Shown here: positions 5,326 through 7,589 of the stretch, in pieces | How positions within the stretch are numbered: the stretch's first letter is position 1 | Layout of the letters: the number at the start of each line of letters is the position of its first letter | Source: an uncultured Collinsella sp. | GTDB lineage: Bacteria > Actinomycetota > Coriobacteriia > Coriobacteriales > Coriobacteriaceae | Direction: 5' to 3' | NCBI GenBank assembly: GCA_900553215.1 | Contig: USCJ01000060.1 | Span: 1 to 7,589, forward strand | DNA length: 7,589 nucleotides | The notes under the pieces: model-generated | Databases searched by the model: none | What the model was told of the DNA's origin: nothing | Seen by the model: only the letters and a program-made list of their open reading frames with translations | Position numbers and translations under genes: made by a program

Positions 5326-5745
5326 TTAGACCAACTTTCCAAGACAGTGATCGATCATGTGCTGGATCATCTGAGCCTCAAAGCCTGCGTAATCGCGGCG
5401 GCACTCCTTCATCTTGCCGTCGACGATCTGGTCAAAGGCGACCTTGCACTTGATATAGCGCGTGGATTTGGTGACCTCCTCGTGCGTCAGGCAGCTCTCC
5501 TCCATCTTGCTGGCGCCCAGGCCAAACACCAGACGGGGGTTGTAGAGCACGTGGGGCTCGCCGGCGTCGTCCAGGTAGACGCAAACCTTCTTGGTAACGC
5601 CAATCTGGTTAGCGGCAAGGCAGCCGGCATCGTCGAGCGACTTGATGGTATCGATCAGGTCCTGAGCAACCGACTCGTCCTCGACGGTCGCAACCTCGCA
5701 ACGCTGGGACAGGATAGCCTCGTCGTGGCAAAGCTCTTTAATCAT
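5326..5745 (-). CDS. Peptide deformylase-like protein lacking the catalytic glutamate
   Basis: A 139-residue homologue of the deformylase-like protein at 70-480; both begin MIK and share the same layout. Motif I is canonical in its glutamine (G41-C-L-A-A-N-Q-I-G49). Motif II is relaxed (E83-S-C-L-T87, with metal ligand Cys85 kept), and motif III reads Q128-H-M-I-D-H133. Both histidine ligands survive, but the glutamate that acts as general base is Met130 (an ATG codon, clear in the sequence). Metal binding may persist while normal deformylase chemistry should be severely impaired, so this may be a binding or regulatory protein, or an enzyme with altered chemistry; that is inference. I chose ATG at 5745 because GGAGG (5755-5751) is five bases upstream; ATG at 5757 has no ribosome binding site. 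The reading frame is intact, so it is not an obvious pseudogene. It has its own terminator, and TATACT (5784-5779) is a possible -10. Confidence 0.85.
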   Translation of the reverse strand: MIKELCHDEAILSQRCEVATVEDESVAQDLIDTIKSLDDAGCLAANQIGVTKKVCVYLDDAGEPHVLYNPRLVFGLGASKMEESCLTHEEVTKSTRYIKCKVAFDQIVDGKMKECRRDYAGFEAQMIQHMIDHCLGKLV

Positions 5746-5757
5746 ACGTTCCTCCAT

Positions 5758-5938
5758 AGGGGTCGTTGTAACCGCTTAAGTATACGGTACCTACACAATT
5801 TCATGCGAAAGATACCGCCCGTCCGTTACAAACCGCCGAACATCAACATGTGAGGAACACCAACTTCACAAAGGCGATATAGTGGGTGGGTTCGTGTCAA
5901 TCGGCCTAAACTCGGGGCCGAACAAGGAAAGGGTATGC
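5758..5938. promoter_or_regulatory. Divergent intergenic region between the deformylase-like and purine permease genes
   Basis: Leftward, TATACT (5784-5779) is a good -10 for the deformylase-like gene, without a clear -35. Rightward, TATAGT (5878-5883) is a possible -10 for the permease, again with a poor -35. TCGGCC (5901-5906) and GGCCGA (5916-5921) form a 6-bp hairpin three bases before the permease ribosome binding site. I looked for a purine riboswitch and saw none. Confidence 0.35.
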
Positions 5939-7252
5939 ATGGACGAACTATTTCACGTCAGTGAGCGCAAGTCCACAATCGGGACCGAACTTCGCGCTGG
6001 ACTGACAACATTCCTGGCGATGGCCTACATCATCGCCGTCAACCCCGCGGTGCTCTCGGGCGCTGGCATCGATGCGGGAGCGCTCGCCTGCGCCACCTGC
6101 CTGGGCGCCGGCATCATGACCATCTGCATGGGCATCTTCGCAAACCGCCCGCTCGCCTGCGCGTCGGGCCTGGGCATCAACGCCATGATCGCGGGCATCG
6201 CCACCACCATGTGCGGCGGCGACTGGCACGTGGCCATGAGCGTTATCTTCCTCGAAGGTATCGTCATCTTGCTGCTCGTCCTTTGCGGCCTGCGCGAGGC
6301 CATCATGGATGCCATCCCCGTGGTCCTGCGCCACGCCATCTCGGTGGGTCTGGGCCTGTTTATCGCCATGATCGGCCTGTGCGACGCCGGCATCATCACC
6401 GCTGGCGCCGGTACGCTCGTCGGCTTGGGCGACATCACCTCCCCCACCTTTATCGTCGGCATCATCTCCATCGTCGTGACGGTTGCCCTGGCTTCCCGCA
6501 ACGTGCCGGGCTCGCTGCTCATCGGCATCATCGTCGCCGTTATCGCCGGTATCCCGCTGGGCGTCACCCATGCGCCCGAGGGCCTCATCGCACCGCTCGA
6601 CTTCTCGACCTTTGGCGCCCCGTTTGCCAGCACCGCTGATGGCAACATGGCCATCGTGAAGGTTCTGACCGACCCGATGCTGCTCGTCGTTGCCTTCTCG
6701 CTGCTCATGAGCGACTTCTTTGACACCATGGGCACCGCCATGGCCGTCGCCAAGCAGGGCGAGTTCCTGACCGAGGACGGCAATGTCGAGGACATCCGCC
6801 CCATCTTGGTCGTTGACTCCGTGGCCGCCGCTGCCGGTGGCTTTATGGGCGTCTCCTCCATCACCACCTTCGTCGAGTCCACCTCTGGCGCTGCCGACGG
6901 TGGCCGCACGGGCCTCACCTCCATCACCACCGGCGTGCTGTTCATTCTCGCCGCGTTCTTCTCCCCCATCGTCACCATCGTTTCCAGTGCCGCCACCTGC
7001 GGTGCCCTGGTCTACGTCGGCTACCTCATGATGAGCGAGGCCTCCGAAATCGACTGGTCCGATGTCTCCGAGGGTTTCCCGGCGTTTATGATCGTCGCCG
7101 GCGTGCCCTTCACCTACTCCATCTCTGCCGGCATTGGCCTGGGCTTTATCGCCTACGTGGTCGTCGCGCTCTTTAAGGGCGAGGCCTCCAAGATCAAGCC
7201 GCTCATGTGGATTGCAGCCCTCGCCTTCCTCGTCTACTTCTTTGTAGCGTAA
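5939..7252 (+). CDS. NCS2-family purine permease (AzgA/PbuG type)
   Basis: A 437-residue multi-pass membrane protein for uptake of purine bases (adenine, guanine and/or hypoxanthine), probably with protons. It matches the AzgA branch of NCS2. The N-terminus ERKSTIGTELRAGLTTFLAMAYI (9-31) is typical, as are LACASGLGINAMIA (72-85), SDFFDTMGT (258-266), and a loop region from VSSITTFVES (305-314, with Glu313 in the substrate-site position) to GGRTGLTS (321-328). About a dozen hydrophobic segments are visible. The start ATG at 5939 is supported by AAGGAAAGGG (5924-5933); an upstream in-frame GTG at 5882 overlaps a possible -10 and would add an unconserved 19-residue tail. The exact base cannot be assigned. 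The gene stands alone, divergent from the second deformylase-like gene, and ends in a strong terminator. The antisense strand stays open almost throughout because of third-position G/C bias, not because it codes. Confidence 0.93.
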   Translation: MDELFHVSERKSTIGTELRAGLTTFLAMAYIIAVNPAVLSGAGIDAGALACATCLGAGIMTICMGIFANRPLACASGLGINAMIAGIATTMCGGDWHVAMSVIFLEGIVILLLVLCGLREAIMDAIPVVLRHAISVGLGLFIAMIGLCDAGIITAGAGTLVGLGDITSPTFIVGIISIVVTVALASRNVPGSLLIGIIVAVIAGIPLGVTHAPEGLIAPLDFSTFGAPFASTADGNMAIVKVLTDPMLLVVAFSLLMSDFFDTMGTAMAVAKQGEFLTEDGNVEDIRPILVVDSVAAAAGGFMGVSSITTFVESTSGAADGGRTGLTSITTGVLFILAAFFSPIVTIVSSAATCGALVYVGYLMMSEASEIDWSDVSEGFPAFMIVAGVPFTYSISAGIGLGFIAYVVVALFKGEASKIKPLMWIAALAFLVYFFVA

Positions 7253-7278
7253 GGGCAAGATTCACAATACCAAACACC

Positions 7279-7318
7279 AAAGCGCGGAGTCGCATCGAGC
7301 GGCTCCGCGCTTTTCTTT
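7279..7318 (+). terminator. Rho-independent terminator of the purine permease gene
   Basis: A 15-bp stem (7279-7293 with 7299-7313, one T-G wobble; core GCGCGGAG with CTCCGCGC) caps a 5-base loop. It runs into TTTTCTTTT, 26 bases after the stop codon. Confidence 0.92.
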
Positions 7319-7431
7319 TAAAGTCAGGCATCGCACGGACGCGCGATATATTGCTTCCCAAGTTTTGGACATTTTGCCCTCCAAACGGCACTACCGCCGG
7401 CTACATCCTGCAGATATGCTGGGCGTAATCG

Positions 7432-7444
7432 CATAGGCCCTATG
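7432..7444. promoter_or_regulatory. Small palindrome before the last gene
   Basis: CATAGG-C-CCTATG is a perfect 6-bp inverted repeat with a 1-base centre. It lies just upstream of the ribosome binding site of the partial gene and overlaps its GAGGA run. It could be an operator or a small leader hairpin; it is short enough to be chance. The rest of 7319-7459 shows TTGGAC (7365-7370), a possible -35 with no good -10 at the right distance. Confidence 0.25.
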
Positions 7445-7459
7445 AGGATGGGAGTAACC

Positions 7460-7589
7460 ATGGCCGCCTTGTTCACGACCCCCAAGCGCAATGACAAAAC
7501 CTCTGGAGCCCATTTTATCGAGCCCGACGTGCGCCGTCGCACGTTGCTCGCACACGGCAGCTGGCGCCGCGTGACGCGCCGCATCGTTG
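7460..7589 (+). CDS. Unidentified protein, N-terminal 43 codons only
   Basis: An ATG at 7460 follows GGGAG (7450-7454) by five bases and opens a frame that is still open at the window end. The visible 43 residues start MAALFTTPKRNDKTSG and are rich in arginine towards the end (VRRRTLLAHGSWRRVTRRIV). They show no signal peptide and no family motif I recognise. A basic cytoplasmic tail of this sort can precede a membrane segment, as in some sugar transferases, but that is a guess. The preceding terminator shows that this gene begins a new transcription unit. Confidence 0.6.
   Translation, partial: MAALFTTPKRNDKTSGAHFIEPDVRRRTLLAHGSWRRVTRRIV

Noticed and set aside
5758..5938. Possible purine riboswitch upstream of the purine permease
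   Set aside because: The conserved core of the purine aptamer (the UAUA-type stem borders and the junction and loop sequences) is not present. Only a short GGCC hairpin is seen.
5948..7258. A 436-codon open frame on the - strand opposite the purine permease
   Set aside because: It mirrors the GC-rich third positions of the real gene, is full of Gly/Asp/His/Glu low-complexity stretches, lacks any family motif, and the + strand frame is an unmistakable NCS2 permease.
7324..7584. An 86-codon frame on the - strand at the right end
   Set aside because: It spans an intergenic region and the antisense of a better supported + strand start at 7460, with no ribosome binding site or known motif.

Overview
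The window looks like a piece of a GC-rich gut actinobacterium of the Coriobacteriia, most probably Collinsella or a close relative. The reasons are strong G/C bias at third codon positions, a bile salt hydrolase (BSH) close to the Bifidobacterium type as I remember it, an XRE-HTH/alanine-aminotransferase fusion of the kind catalogued in gut actinobacteria, and short 136-140-residue peptide deformylase-like proteins. The genus assignment is inference from remembered protein similarity; no search was run. I see no mobile element, phage, CRISPR array, tRNA or rRNA.

Layout from left to right. (1) A short peptide deformylase-like gene (+, 70-480) ends in a strong hairpin terminator shared with the convergent gene. 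(2) An XRE-type DNA-binding domain fused to a complete AlaA-type aminotransferase (-, 556-2076) has a consensus internal ribosome binding site and ATG exactly at the domain junction. Its upstream region holds a perfect 20-bp palindrome and repeated GTTCAATTT boxes. (3) A LysR-type regulator (-, 2239-3096) is divergent from an EamA/DMT-family exporter (+, 3215-4126), with a textbook LysR box (GTTCAC-N5-GTGAAC) between them. (4) A bile salt hydrolase (-, 4229-5194). (5) A second deformylase-like gene (-, 5326-5745) whose catalytic HExxH has become HMxxH, with its own terminator before the BSH gene. (6) An NCS2/AzgA-type purine permease (+, 5939-7252) with a strong terminator. (7) The first 43 codons of an unidentified gene (+, from 7460) that runs off the window.

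Most genes appear to be short transcription units with their own terminators rather than one operon. The clear functional pairing is LysR with the EamA exporter. The most unusual signal is a 50-bp stretch of the lysR coding sequence (2631-2680) repeated at 48/50 identity straight after the eamA stop codon (4131-4180). It is oriented so that the eamA mRNA 3' end is antisense to lysR mRNA, and it runs directly into the eamA terminator hairpin, whose left arm it supplies. This could be a 3'-UTR-encoded antisense feedback on the regulator, or the scar of a recent duplication.

Other points worth a look are the possible two-product aminotransferase gene, the helically phased operator cluster in front of it, and the two deformylase paralogues that each depart from a different part of the canonical active site.
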